DNA from: Conexibacter sp. CPCC 205762
Lineage (GTDB): Bacteria > Actinomycetota > Thermoleophilia > Solirubrobacterales > Solirubrobacteraceae
Length of the DNA stretch: 64,000 nt
Direction of reading: 5' to 3'
Assembly (NCBI RefSeq): GCF_030646155.1
Contig: NZ_JAUTDN010000016.1
Coordinates: 1-64,000, forward strand
Every line of letters begins with the position of its first letter. Position 1 is the stretch's first letter. A model generated the notes under the pieces. That model saw only the letters and a list, made by a program, of their open reading frames with translations, did no database searches and was not told the origin of the DNA. The position numbers and the translations under genes were made by a program. This document shows positions 54,571 to 63,404 of this stretch, in pieces.

Positions 54571-56961
54571 TCAGGACGCGGCGGCTTCTGCGCGCGCGTC
54601 GAGCACGCGCACGATCCGCAGCGAGACGGCCAGCAGCGCAAGCGTCACGACCGTCCCTATCCCCCACGCGGCGACCATCCCGCCGGTCGGGTCGGCGAGG
54701 TCGAAGAAGTCGCGTCCTGCCGGGATCGCGAAGACGATCAGGAAGCCGACCGCCATCAGCGCGCAGAGCGCGCCGACGATCAGCCGCCGCCTGCCGGGCT
54801 CGTCCTCCAGCACCATCACGATCGCCAGGCCCGAGGCGGTGACGGTCGCGACGGTGACGGTGCGCGCCTCCATCAGGTTCGCGTCGAAGCCGTGGCGGGC
54901 GAGCAGGTAGGCGACGACGATGCCGGCGCCGCTGGCGACGCCCGCAGGTATCGAGAAGCGCGCGATCGCTCTGAGGAACCCGTCGGGCCGCCATGGGCCG
55001 GTCGACGGCGCGAGCGCGAGGAAGAAGGCGGGGATGCCGATCGTCAGCGACGAGACGAGCGTGAACTGGCGCGGCAGCAGCGGGAAGACGCCGCTGGGGA
55101 TCGCGATCACGATCAGCAGGAACGCCGTGAAGACGGCCTTCGTCACGAACAGCCGCGCCACGCGCTGGATGTTGCGGAGGATCTGACGGCCCTCGTGGAC
55201 CATCTGCGGGACCTCGTTGAACTCGCCGCTGACGAGCACGATGTCGGAGACCGAGCGCGCCATCTGCGTGCCGCTGCCCTGCGCGATCGCGAGCCGCGCC
55301 TGCTTCAGCGCCGGCACGTCGTTGACGCCGTCGCCGAGCATGCCGACGTACTCGCCCTGCTCGGCCAGGACGCGCACGACGCGCGCCTTGTCCTCCGGCG
55401 AGATGCGGCCGATCGCGGGCGCCGCGAGGACGGCCTCCAGCAGCTCGCCGTCGCCCTCCGGCAGCGCGCCGCCGTCGAGCGCCGCTGACTTCGCCGGCAC
55501 GCCGGCGTCGCGCGCGATCGCGCCGACCGTCGCCGGGTTGTCGCCCGAGAGGACCTTCAGCGCGACCTCCTCTCTGGCGAAGAAGTCGACCGTCTTGTCG
55601 GCGTCGTTGCGCAGCCGCTCGGCCAGCACGACGGCGCCGAGCGGTCTGATCCCGTCCGGCAGCGGCGCGTCGGGCGCGGCCTCCGGCAGCGGGCCGTCGG
55701 CGGCGATCAGCGCCAGCACGCGGCGGCCGGTCGCGGCCTGCTCGGCCGCCTGCTCGCGCAGCTCGGGGGCCGCTCTCAGCAGCGCCTCCGGCGCGCCGAG
55801 CACGTAGCGGCCGCCGTCCAGCTCCAGCGCGCTCCAGCGGCGGCGGGAGGAGAACGGCACCTGCGCGGTCGGCTCGACGGCGGCGTCGTCGCCGGCCAGT
55901 CTCGCCTCGTGGACCGCGTCGAGCGTGCCGTTGCGCGACGGCGCGGAGGCGGCGAAGCGGCCGAGCGCCGCGCGCAGCTCCTCGTCGCTGACGCCCTCCG
56001 CCGGCAGCGTCTCGACGACGCGCAGCGACGCCTCCGTCAGCGTGCCGGTCTTGTCCGTGCACATGACCGAGACCGACGCGAGCGACTCGATCGCGTTGAG
56101 CTGCTGCGCCAGCACGCCGCGGCGGGCCATCTTCGCGGCCGAGACCGCCATCGTCAGCGAGACGAGCAGGATCAGGCCCTCGGGCACGATGTTGACGACC
56201 GCCGCCGTCAGCGTCTCGACCGCCTGCGCCTGCGACACGTCGCGGATCGCGAGCGAGACGCCGAGCGCGATCGCCAGCGGCAGCATCACCGCGACGAAGA
56301 CGATCAGCAGTCTGTCCATCGCCTTCTCCAACGGCGAGCGCGGGTGACGGAAGGCGCGCGCGGTGGCGGCCAGTCTCGAGGCGCGGCTGTCGGGGCCGAC
56401 CGCGGTCGCCTCGAACGTGCCGACGCCCTCGACCACGAAGGAGCCGGAGAAGACGTCGCGGCCGGGCTCGCCGCGGACCGCCTCGGACTCGCCGGTCAGG
56501 TTCGACTCGTCGAGCGCGAGCCCCTCGGCGGCGGTGAGGCGGCCGTCGGCGACGACCTGGTCGCCGGTCCCGAGCCGCACGAGGTCGCCGACGACGACGT
56601 CGCCGACCGGGAGTCTGCGCGGCTGGCCGTCGCGGACGACGACCGCGGCCGGGGCGACGAGCGCAGCGAGGCCGTCAAGCGCCCGCTTCGCGCGCACCTC
56701 CTGGAAGATGCCGATCGTCATGTTCGCGATCAGGATCCCGACGAACAGCGCGTCCTTCGGATCGCCGAAGAAGATCGTCAGCAGCCCGAAGACGAGCAGG
56801 ATCAGGTTGAAGACCGTGAAGGTGTTGGCGACGACGATCGAGCGGTAGGAGCGGCTCGTCGCCTGCTCGGGCAGTGGGCCGCGCGCCTCCAGCCGGCGCT
56901 TCGCCTCAGCCTCCGTGAGGCCGGTCGACGGGGTCTGGGACTCCAGCGTCGTGCTCGTCAC
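54571..56961 (-). CDS. Cation-transporting P-type ATPase (CtpE-like)
   Basis: 796 residues from GTG 56961. The actuator domain has NLTGESEAV (TGE, about 155-163), a VVNIVPEGLILLVSLTM helix carries the ion-site motif PEGL, phosphorylation is at D303 in CTDKTGTLT, and the hinge is MLGDGVNDVPALK. About ten membrane helices are present. The sequence is closest in pattern to actinobacterial CtpE, linked to Ca2+ uptake in mycobacteria. TACTGT at 56969-56974 lies seven bases before the GTG, so the message is probably leaderless. Confidence 0.9.
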   Translation of the reverse strand: MTSTTLESQTPSTGLTEAEAKRRLEARGPLPEQATSRSYRSIVVANTFTVFNLILLVFGLLTIFFGDPKDALFVGILIANMTIGIFQEVRAKRALDGLAALVAPAAVVVRDGQPRRLPVGDVVVGDLVRLGTGDQVVADGRLTAAEGLALDESNLTGESEAVRGEPGRDVFSGSFVVEGVGTFEATAVGPDSRASRLAATARAFRHPRSPLEKAMDRLLIVFVAVMLPLAIALGVSLAIRDVSQAQAVETLTAAVVNIVPEGLILLVSLTMAVSAAKMARRGVLAQQLNAIESLASVSVMCTDKTGTLTEASLRVVETLPAEGVSDEELRAALGRFAASAPSRNGTLDAVHEARLAGDDAAVEPTAQVPFSSRRRWSALELDGGRYVLGAPEALLRAAPELREQAAEQAATGRRVLALIAADGPLPEAAPDAPLPDGIRPLGAVVLAERLRNDADKTVDFFAREEVALKVLSGDNPATVGAIARDAGVPAKSAALDGGALPEGDGELLEAVLAAPAIGRISPEDKARVVRVLAEQGEYVGMLGDGVNDVPALKQARLAIAQGSGTQMARSVSDIVLVSGEFNEVPQMVHEGRQILRNIQRVARLFVTKAVFTAFLLIVIAIPSGVFPLLPRQFTLVSSLTIGIPAFFLALAPSTGPWRPDGFLRAIARFSIPAGVASGAGIVVAYLLARHGFDANLMEARTVTVATVTASGLAIVMVLEDEPGRRRLIVGALCALMAVGFLIVFAIPAGRDFFDLADPTGGMVAAWGIGTVVTLALLAVSLRIVRVLDARAEAAAS

Positions 56962-56968
56962 AGCGCGG

Positions 56969-56974
56969 ACAGTA
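56969..56974 (-). promoter_or_regulatory. -10 box for leaderless P-type ATPase gene
   Basis: TACTGT on the minus strand, seven bases before the GTG at 56961. It lies in the 27-base gap after the MetE-like gene. Confidence 0.45.
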
Positions 56975-56988
56975 GTAGACGCGCCGGC

Positions 56989-57966
56989 CTACGGCCGTAC
57001 GGCTGGCCCGAGATCGCGCTCGGCGCGCAGCGCGGCGGCGGTCGCCCGCAGCGTCTCGGCGGTTTGCCGCTCGTGCGCGGGCGTCGCGAGGCCCGTGCCG
57101 CAGGAGGCGCTCAGCAGCGAGCCGCGCGCGAGCTGGTCGAGATCGACCCCGAGTGCATGCAGGCCGGCGCGGGCGCCGTCGAGGACGGTGCGGGGCGGCG
57201 GCGCGGCCGGCGCCGGTCCGGAGCCGGCCGCGGGCATCGCGCCGGCAGCCGGCGCGACGCCCCACGCGACCCGGCCGCCGCGCGCGAGCAGCTCGCGCAG
57301 GGCCGGCAGGGCCGGGCCGGCGAGCGCGCCCGGCAGCAGCAGGTCGAGCGACAGCAGGTCCGGTCGCGCCGCCCGCACGACCTCCCACGGCACCGCGCAG
57401 CAGAGGTGCAGCCCCCAGACCGGGGCGACGATCCGCAGTGGATCCCAGACGGCCTCGTCGGTCGCGGCCGTCAGCGACGGCTCGTCGACGACCAGCAGCG
57501 CGTCGAGGCCGCGCTCGCGCAGGGCGCGCACCTGGCCGGCGACGTTGGCCGCGAGCCACGCGGCCAGCTCGCCCGCGAGCGCGGCGCGCGCGCCAGAGCC
57601 GGAGCCGGGCCCCGCGCCGCCGCCGCGGGCACCCTCCAGCGCCCGCGCCAGCGTCACCGGCCCGGTCACCTGCAGCTTCACGAGCCGGTGCGGCGGCGGG
57701 GCGGCGGCGAGCCGTGTCAGCAGCGCGTCCCACGCAGGCGGGCGCTCGCGGTCGCGCGCGGGCGACCAGCCGCAGCGGCCCGGGTCAGCCCCGAGCCACT
57801 CGCCGATCATGTCGCCCTCGACGCGCGGCAGCTGCGGGCAGAACGGCAGGTCGTAGGCCGCGACGGCATGCGCCGCGGCCTCCGCCGGGTCCTCATGCGG
57901 CAGGCTGCCGACGCCGGTCGTCGCCCACGCCGGCAGCCGCTCCAGGATCGCCACCGCCCTGCTCAC
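56989..57966 (-). CDS. Short MetE-like methyltransferase (C-terminal domain only)
   Basis: 325 residues from a GTG that overlaps the metE stop (GTGA). It corresponds to the catalytic C-terminal barrel of cobalamin-independent methionine synthase: [47 protein letters not shown] (H-x-C zinc ligands) and [16 protein letters not shown] (third Cys). It lacks the N-terminal MetE domain. It may be a folate-independent methionine synthase or a partner of metE. Coupling places it under the same B12 riboswitch. Confidence 0.78.
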   Translation of the reverse strand: MSRAVAILERLPAWATTGVGSLPHEDPAEAAAHAVAAYDLPFCPQLPRVEGDMIGEWLGADPGRCGWSPARDRERPPAWDALLTRLAAAPPPHRLVKLQVTGPVTLARALEGARGGGAGPGSGSGARAALAGELAAWLAANVAGQVRALRERGLDALLVVDEPSLTAATDEAVWDPLRIVAPVWGLHLCCAVPWEVVRAARPDLLSLDLLLPGALAGPALPALRELLARGGRVAWGVAPAAGAMPAAGSGPAPAAPPPRTVLDGARAGLHALGVDLDQLARGSLLSASCGTGLATPAHERQTAETLRATAAALRAERDLGPAVRP

Positions 57967-60302
57967 GCCACCGCAGCCTCCGCGGGCGCCGCCGCTCGTC
58001 GCCGCCGGGTCGCCTCGACGAGCGCCGTCAGCGCCGGCTCGACCTCCTCCCAGCGGCGGGTCTTCAGCCCGCAGTCGGGGTTGACCCACAGCCGCTCGCG
58101 GCCGATCCGCGCCTCGGCCGCCGCCAGCAGCGCCTCGATCTCGTCGGCGTCCGGCACGCGCGGCGCGTGGATGTCGTAGACGCCGGGGCCGATCTCGTTC
58201 GGGTAGACGCCGCCGCCGAAGGAGTCGAGCACGTCCATCCCCGAGCGCGACGCCTCGATCGAGATCACGTCGGCGTCGAGCCGCACGATCTGGTCGACGA
58301 TCGACCCGAACTCGGAGTAGCACATGTGCGTGTGCACCTGCGTCTCCGAGCGGGCCGGCGCGACCGTCAGGCGGAAGGCGTCGATCGCCCACGCGACCCA
58401 CTCGGCGCGCGCCGCCGCCTGCAGCGGGAGTCCCTCGCGCAGCGCGGCCTCGTCGACCTGGATCGCGAACGCGCCCTCGGCCTCCAGCTCGCGCACCTCG
58501 TCCTGGATCGCGAGCGCGATCTGCGTGGCGGTCTCGCGGCGCGGCTGGTCGTCGCGCACGAACGACCACTGCAGGATCGTCACCGGGCCGGTCAGCATCC
58601 CCTTCACCGGCTTGCTCGTGCGCGACTGCGCCCAGCGCCACCAGCGGACCGTCATCGCCTGCGGGCGCGAGACGTCGCCGAACAGGATCGGCGGCTTGAC
58701 GCAGCGCGAGCCGTACGACTGCACCCAGCCGTTGGCCGAGAAGGCGAAGCCGCGCAGCTGCTCGCCGAAGTGCTCGACCATGTCGTTGCGCTCCGGCTCG
58801 CCGTGCACGAGCAGGTCGAGCCCGAGCCGCTCCTGGAAGCGGATCGCCTGCTCGATCTCGCGCTCCAGGAACGCCTCGTAGTCGGCCTCGCTCAGCTCGC
58901 CGTCGCGGCGGGCTCTGCGGGCGGCGCGGATCTCGGCAGTCTGCGGGAAGGAGCCGATCGTCGTCGTCGGCAGCTCAGGCAGCGTCACGCGCGCCCGCTG
59001 CGCCGCCTGACGCGCCGCGAACGGCTCGGCGCGGGCGTAGTCGGCCGGCGTCAGCGCCGCGACGCGCTCGCGCACCGCCTCGTCGTTGGTGTGCGCCGAG
59101 CCGCGGCGCGCGGCGCCGATCGCGCGCGACGGCGCCAGCAGCGCCTCGCGCTTGACGGTCCCGGCGGCGGTCCGCAGCGTCCGCAGCTCCTCCAGCTTCT
59201 GCGCCGCGAACGCCAGCCAGCCGCGCACCTCCGGGTCGATCGCGGTCTCGCGCGCGGCGTCGTAGGGGACGTGCAGCAGCGATCAGGAGGCGGCGACCGT
59301 GACGCGCTCGCCGCCGAGCGCCGTCGTCGCGCGGTCGACCAGCGCGAGCGCCGCGTCGAGGTCGGTCGCCCAGACGTTGCGGCCGTCGACGACGCCGAGG
59401 CTGAGGCGGGTGCGCGCCGGCCGCTCGCCCGAGGGCGCGTGGCCGGCCGGGTCGGCGTCGAGCGCCGCGAGCGCGGCCAGCGCCGGCTCCAGCTGCTCGG
59501 GCGCGCGCACGAGGTCGAGGTGCAGCTCGTCCGGCCGCAGCGCGATCGCCGGCTCGAGCGCGCCGACGGCATCGAGGCCGGCGAAGTAGGTCGCGAGCGT
59601 CAGCTCGACGCCGTGCTCGCGTGCCGCGTCCGCGAGCGTCCGCCAGGCGGCGGCGAAGGCGTCGAGGTCGCCGCGCGCGTGGTCGCGCACGAGCGCCGGC
59701 TCGTCGATCTGCAGCTCGCGCGCGCCCGCTCGCGCGAGCGCGCCGATCAGCTCGCCGTAGACCGGCGCCAGCCGCGGCAGCAGGTCGAGCGGGCGGTCGA
59801 TCCCCTTCGAGAGGCTGAGGAAGGTGAACGGGCCGATCGCGACCGGGCGCGTCCTGACGCCGAGCGCGAGCGCCTCCTCGAACTGGCCGACCCAGTGGCG
59901 CGGGTCGAGCGCGAACGCCTGGTCGGCGGTCAGCTCCGGCACGAGGTGGTGGTAGTTGGTGTCGAACCACTTCGTCAGCTCCAGCGGCCTGCGCGCGTCG
60001 TCGCCGCGCGCGAGCGCGAAGTACTGGCCGAGGTCGCCGCGGTCGGGGGCGCCGTAGCGGGGCGGGACGACGCCGAGCGCCCAGGCGGTGTCGAGCACCT
60101 GGTCGTAGAGGCTGAAGTCGCCGGAGGGGATCGTGTCGAGGCCGGCGGCCTGGGCGCTGCGCCAGCTCGCGCCGCGCAGGCCGCGCGCGGTCGCGTGCAG
60201 GGTGGCGGCGTCGGTGCGGCCGGCCCAATGGGACTCCAGCGCGAACTTCAGCTCGCGGTCGGGTCCGATGCGGGGAAGCCCGAGGACGGCAGATCGTGCC
60301 AT
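57963..60302 (-). pseudogene. metE: metE (cobalamin-independent methionine synthase) interrupted by one in-frame TGA
   Basis: The frame from ATG 60302 encodes a complete MetE of 779 codons except for TGA at 59283-59285 (codon 340). There the family has a Cys in SCSLLHxPxD; here it reads [22 protein letters not shown]. The N-terminal half shows LGLPRIGPDRELKFALE and DTNYHHLVPEL. The C-terminal half shows [36 protein letters not shown] (zinc H-x-C), [10 protein letters not shown] and NPDCGLKTR. The frame is the same on both sides, so this is a single-base TGC to TGA change, a read-through site or a sequencing error. The enzyme methylates homocysteine with methyltetrahydrofolate. Confidence 0.85.
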
Positions 60303-60384
60303 CGGTGTTGCTCCTGTTGTCCGTGCGGCCCGTGTCGCGGGGCCGCGGTTGTCGGTGCCCGCCGCCTGTGTGGGCGGTGGGCGG

Positions 60385-60535
60385 AGACGACAGGTCTTCG
60401 GGCTCGGATGCGGTCGGGACGACACGCCTTCCCAGGTCTTCTGCGACCCAGTGGCCTGCGTCGTCTCGCACATCCCTACCGCTGCGCGTCAGCTCCGGAT
60501 TTCGAACCGGATTCCCTGACCCGTGTGCTGCGTCG
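60385..60535 (-). ncRNA. Cobalamin riboswitch upstream of metE
   Basis: Minus-strand motifs in order are GGGTCAGGGAATCCGG, TTCGAAATCCGGAGCTGAC, GCGCAGCGGTAGGG, GGCCACTGGGTCGCAGAAGACCTGGGAAGGC and CCGAGCCCGAAGACCTG. The B12-box-like GCCACTG...GGGAAGGC and the closing GAAGACCTG are diagnostic. With B12 available it should shut down the B12-independent synthase and the coupled MetE-like gene. Confidence 0.92.
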
Positions 60536-60590
60536 GGTGCGATCGACTCCGCCGACGACGATAGCGGACGGGGGCGGCCGAAGCCGGCGC

Positions 60591-61064
60591 TCAGCGCATC
60601 TTCCGCAGCCCGGGATGGATCCCGGGCGCGAGGCCCTCGGCGTCGGCGAGGCGGCGCAGCATCGCGGCGAGCTGGTCGCGCTCGGCGCGGGACAGCGGCG
60701 CCAGGATCGCGGCCTCGTGCTCGGCGCCGAGCGCGCGCACGCGCGCGGTCATCTGCTCCCCCTCCGGCGTCAGCTGGAGGGCGAAGGCGCGGCGGTCGGC
60801 CGGCGTGCGCTCGCGGCGTATCAGCTCGCGCGCCTCCAGCTCGTCGATCAGCCCGACGAGCCGGTTGGCGGGGATCCCGAGCTTGCTCGAGAGCGCCTGC
60901 TGGCTCTGGCCCGGCTCGCGCGCGACGAGCTGGAGGATGCCGACGTGCGGCGGGATCAGCCCCAGCGGCGCGATCGCCTCGCCGAACCGCTGCGAGACGT
61001 GGAAGCCGAGCTGCGACAGCACGAACGTGACTCCTCGCATGGCGTCGGGCTCAGACGGGCACAT
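60591..61064 (-). CDS. MarR-family transcriptional regulator
   Basis: 157 residues with the MarR winged helix: GLIPPHVGILQLVAREPGQSQQALSSKLGIPANRLVGLIDELEARELIRRERTPADRRAFALQLTPEG. It is divergent from the MFS exporter; repeats between them are probable operators. It should repress the pump until a ligand binds. TACGCT nine bases before the ATG suggests a near-leaderless transcript. Confidence 0.9.
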   Translation of the reverse strand: MCPSEPDAMRGVTFVLSQLGFHVSQRFGEAIAPLGLIPPHVGILQLVAREPGQSQQALSSKLGIPANRLVGLIDELEARELIRRERTPADRRAFALQLTPEGEQMTARVRALGAEHEAAILAPLSRAERDQLAAMLRRLADAEGLAPGIHPGLRKMR

Positions 61065-61084
61065 GATGCTGTCAGCGTAGCAAT

Positions 61085-61168
61085 TCGTTCCACGCCTGAA
61101 ACATGACTTGCAGGAATCATTCAGAAGTGGAACGATTCCTCACGAGACCGATCCGGAGGAACGATTCC
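61085..61168. promoter_or_regulatory. MarR operator region
   Basis: TCGTTCCAC (61085-61093) and GTGGAACGA (61127-61135) form an inverted repeat. GGAACGATTCC occurs twice (61129-61139 and 61158-61168), the second copy overlapping the ribosome site of the exporter gene. Confidence 0.6.
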
Positions 61169-62722
61169 ATGTCAGGCCCCGACACGCCCGCATTCTCAGC
61201 CGACGAACCGCTGCCACGCCGCGTCTGGCTCGTCGCGGCCGTCGTCGTGCTCGGCGCGATCATGACGATCCTCGACACGACGATCGTCAACGTCGCGATC
61301 GACGCGCTCGCGAGAGACTTCGACGTCTCGCTGTCGACGATCCAATGGGTCTCGACCGCGTACCTGCTCGCGCTCGCGATCGTGATCCCGCTGACCGGCT
61401 GGGCAGCCGACCGCTTCGGCACCAAACGGCTGTGGATGACCTCCGTCACCCTGTTCGTGCTCGGATCCGCCCTCTGCGGCCTCGCCTGGAGCGCCGAGTC
61501 GCTCATAGCCTTCCGCGTCCTGCAGGGCCTCGGCGGCGGCATGGTGATGCCGGCCGGCATGACCGTGCTGGCGCAGACGGCCGGCCCGCAGCGGGTCGGG
61601 CGCGTGATGTCGATCGTCGGCGTGCCGATGCTGCTCGGCCCGATCCTCGGCCCGGTGCTCGGCGGCTGGCTGGTCGATGACGTCGACTGGCGCTGGATCT
61701 TCTACGTCAACGTCCCGATCGGCCTGGTCGCGCTGCCGCTCGCCTTCCGGATCCTCGAGCGCGACGTGCCGAGACCGCACCTGAAGCTCGACCTGCGCGG
61801 CTTCCTGCTCGTCTCCCCCGGCCTCGCGCTGTTCGTCTACGGCCTCGCCGAGACCTCGTCGCACGGCGGCATCGGCTCGGCCGGCGCGCTCGTGCCGATG
61901 GTCGCCGGGCTGATCCTCGTCGTGCTGTTCGTCGTGCACGCGCTCAGAACCGAGCAGGCGCTGCTCGACCTGCACCTCTTCAAGACGCGCGCCTTCGCCG
62001 CCGCGGCCGGCGTCACGACCCTGTTCGGCGCCGCGATGTTCGGCGCGATGCTGCTGTTCCCGCTCTACTACCAGGTCGTGCGCGGCCAGTCCGCGCTCGA
62101 CGCCGGCCTGCTGATGGCGCCGCAGGGGCTCGGCGCGGCGGTGATGATGCCGATCTCCGGCCGGATCGTCGACAGGGGCGCGGCCGGCAAGGTCGTGCTC
62201 TGCGGCCTGCCGCTGGTCGCGCTCGGCTACCTGACCTACACGCAGCTCGGCGCCGACACCAGCTACGCGCTGCTGGCCGGCTCGCTGTTCGTCGCCGGCC
62301 TCGGCACCGGCGCGACGATGATGCCGGCGATGTCGGCCGCCTACCAGACGCTCAACCACGCGCAGGTGCCGCGCGCGACGACGACGCTCAACATCCTCAT
62401 GCGCGTCGGCGGCTCGATCGGCACGGCGCTGTTCGCGGTCGTGCTGCAGCACCAGATCAGAAGCAACGTCGGCGCCGCGACCGGCGGCGGCGAGAGCGGC
62501 CTCGGGGCGGTCGGCGCGATCCCGGCCGCGGTCCGCGACAGAGTCGCCCCCGCGCTCGCCGACGCCTTCGCGCACACCTTCTGGTTCCCGGTCGCGCTGC
62601 TGCTGGTCGCGATCCTGCCGGCGCTGCTGCTGCCGCGCCGGCGCCCGGCCGCGCCGCCCGCCGCACCCGCCGCCGGCGGTCCGCCCGCGGAGGCGCCGCC
62701 GGAGCCGGTCGTGCAGGCGTAG
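61169..62722 (+). CDS. DHA2-family MFS drug exporter (EmrB-like)
   Basis: 517 residues, about 14 membrane helices. It shows the DHA2 motifs LDTTIVNVAIDALARDF (motif D1), GWAADRFGTKRLW (motif A) and VGVPMLLGPILGPVLGGWLVD (motif C). It exports hydrophobic compounds by proton antiport. GGAGGA precedes ATG 61169. Divergent MarR and its operators give the usual inducible pump arrangement. Confidence 0.92.
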   Translation: MSGPDTPAFSADEPLPRRVWLVAAVVVLGAIMTILDTTIVNVAIDALARDFDVSLSTIQWVSTAYLLALAIVIPLTGWAADRFGTKRLWMTSVTLFVLGSALCGLAWSAESLIAFRVLQGLGGGMVMPAGMTVLAQTAGPQRVGRVMSIVGVPMLLGPILGPVLGGWLVDDVDWRWIFYVNVPIGLVALPLAFRILERDVPRPHLKLDLRGFLLVSPGLALFVYGLAETSSHGGIGSAGALVPMVAGLILVVLFVVHALRTEQALLDLHLFKTRAFAAAAGVTTLFGAAMFGAMLLFPLYYQVVRGQSALDAGLLMAPQGLGAAVMMPISGRIVDRGAAGKVVLCGLPLVALGYLTYTQLGADTSYALLAGSLFVAGLGTGATMMPAMSAAYQTLNHAQVPRATTTLNILMRVGGSIGTALFAVVLQHQIRSNVGAATGGGESGLGAVGAIPAAVRDRVAPALADAFAHTFWFPVALLLVAILPALLLPRRRPAAPPAAPAAGGPPAEAPPEPVVQA

Positions 62723-62744
62723 CCCGCGCTCCCGCAGCCGCCGC

Positions 62745-63362
62745 TCAGTAGGGCGGCGGCTCGGGCAGGAAGTCGCCGACCTCGATCCGCGCCGCGCTGC
62801 CGTCGATCCCGGCCCGTCTGAGCGCGGCGGCGAGGCGCGGATCGGAGCCGCGCAGGGCGGCGCCGGCGGACCGTTCGTCGATGTCGAAGAGGACGTGGAT
62901 GCCGTCGTCCTCCAGCCGATCCGCGATCACCTCGCCGACGCCCCGCTCGCCGCGCAGCTCCTCGCGCAGCCGCGCGACGACCGCCTCGGTCACGCCCCGG
63001 CCCGGCACCTTCACGAGCGCGCGCAGGCGCCAGTCGCGCCGCTGGACGCTGCCGTCGAGCGGCGTGCCCGGCGGGCGCGGGTGCACGACCTGCCCCTCCG
63101 GCCACTGATCGATCCCCTGCTCGACGCGCGACTCGCTGCCGGCCGACCAGCGCTGCCCGCCGAGCTGCACGTAGACGACCGTCGCCCGCTCGCGCGCCCA
63201 CGCGAGCGCCTCCTCCAGCGGAACGTCGCGCGGCCCGTCGAAGCCGCCGTCGGCCTCGCCGCGGACCTGCACCGTGACGCTGAAGCGCGCCGCCAGCCGC
63301 TCCGTCTCGTCGTCCCAGTCCTCGACCACGAAGGCGACGTGACGCTCCGGCTCACCGCTCAT
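62745..63362 (-). CDS. Hypothetical protein
   Basis: 205 residues starting MSGEPERHVAFVVEDWDDETERLAARFSVTVQVRGEADG, with VIADRLEDDGIHVLFDIDERSAGAAL near the C-terminus; mixed alpha/beta and soluble. TACGAT (63370-63375) lies seven bases before the ATG. No family recognised. Its 3' end meets the exporter gene at a GC-rich hairpin. Confidence 0.55.
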   Translation of the reverse strand: MSGEPERHVAFVVEDWDDETERLAARFSVTVQVRGEADGGFDGPRDVPLEEALAWARERATVVYVQLGGQRWSAGSESRVEQGIDQWPEGQVVHPRPPGTPLDGSVQRRDWRLRALVKVPGRGVTEAVVARLREELRGERGVGEVIADRLEDDGIHVLFDIDERSAGAALRGSDPRLAAALRRAGIDGSAARIEVGDFLPEPPPY

Positions 63363-63369
63363 GCCAGCG

Positions 63370-63375
63370 ATCGTA
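63370..63375 (-). promoter_or_regulatory. -10 box for leaderless hypothetical gene
   Basis: TACGAT on the minus strand, seven bases before the ATG at 63362. Confidence 0.45.
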
Positions 63376-63404
63376 GCGTCCGCCCGCGCGGGTAGAACCG
63401 ACCA

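Noticed and set aside
59283-59285. Selenocysteine codon in metE
   Set aside because: The affected Cys is not a zinc ligand or nucleophile, and no convincing SECIS hairpin is visible just downstream. A point mutation, read-through or sequencing error is simpler.
57153-61106. Very long plus-strand open frame across metE and marR
   Set aside because: It is Arg/Ala-rich shadow translation opposite clear metE, riboswitch and marR features.
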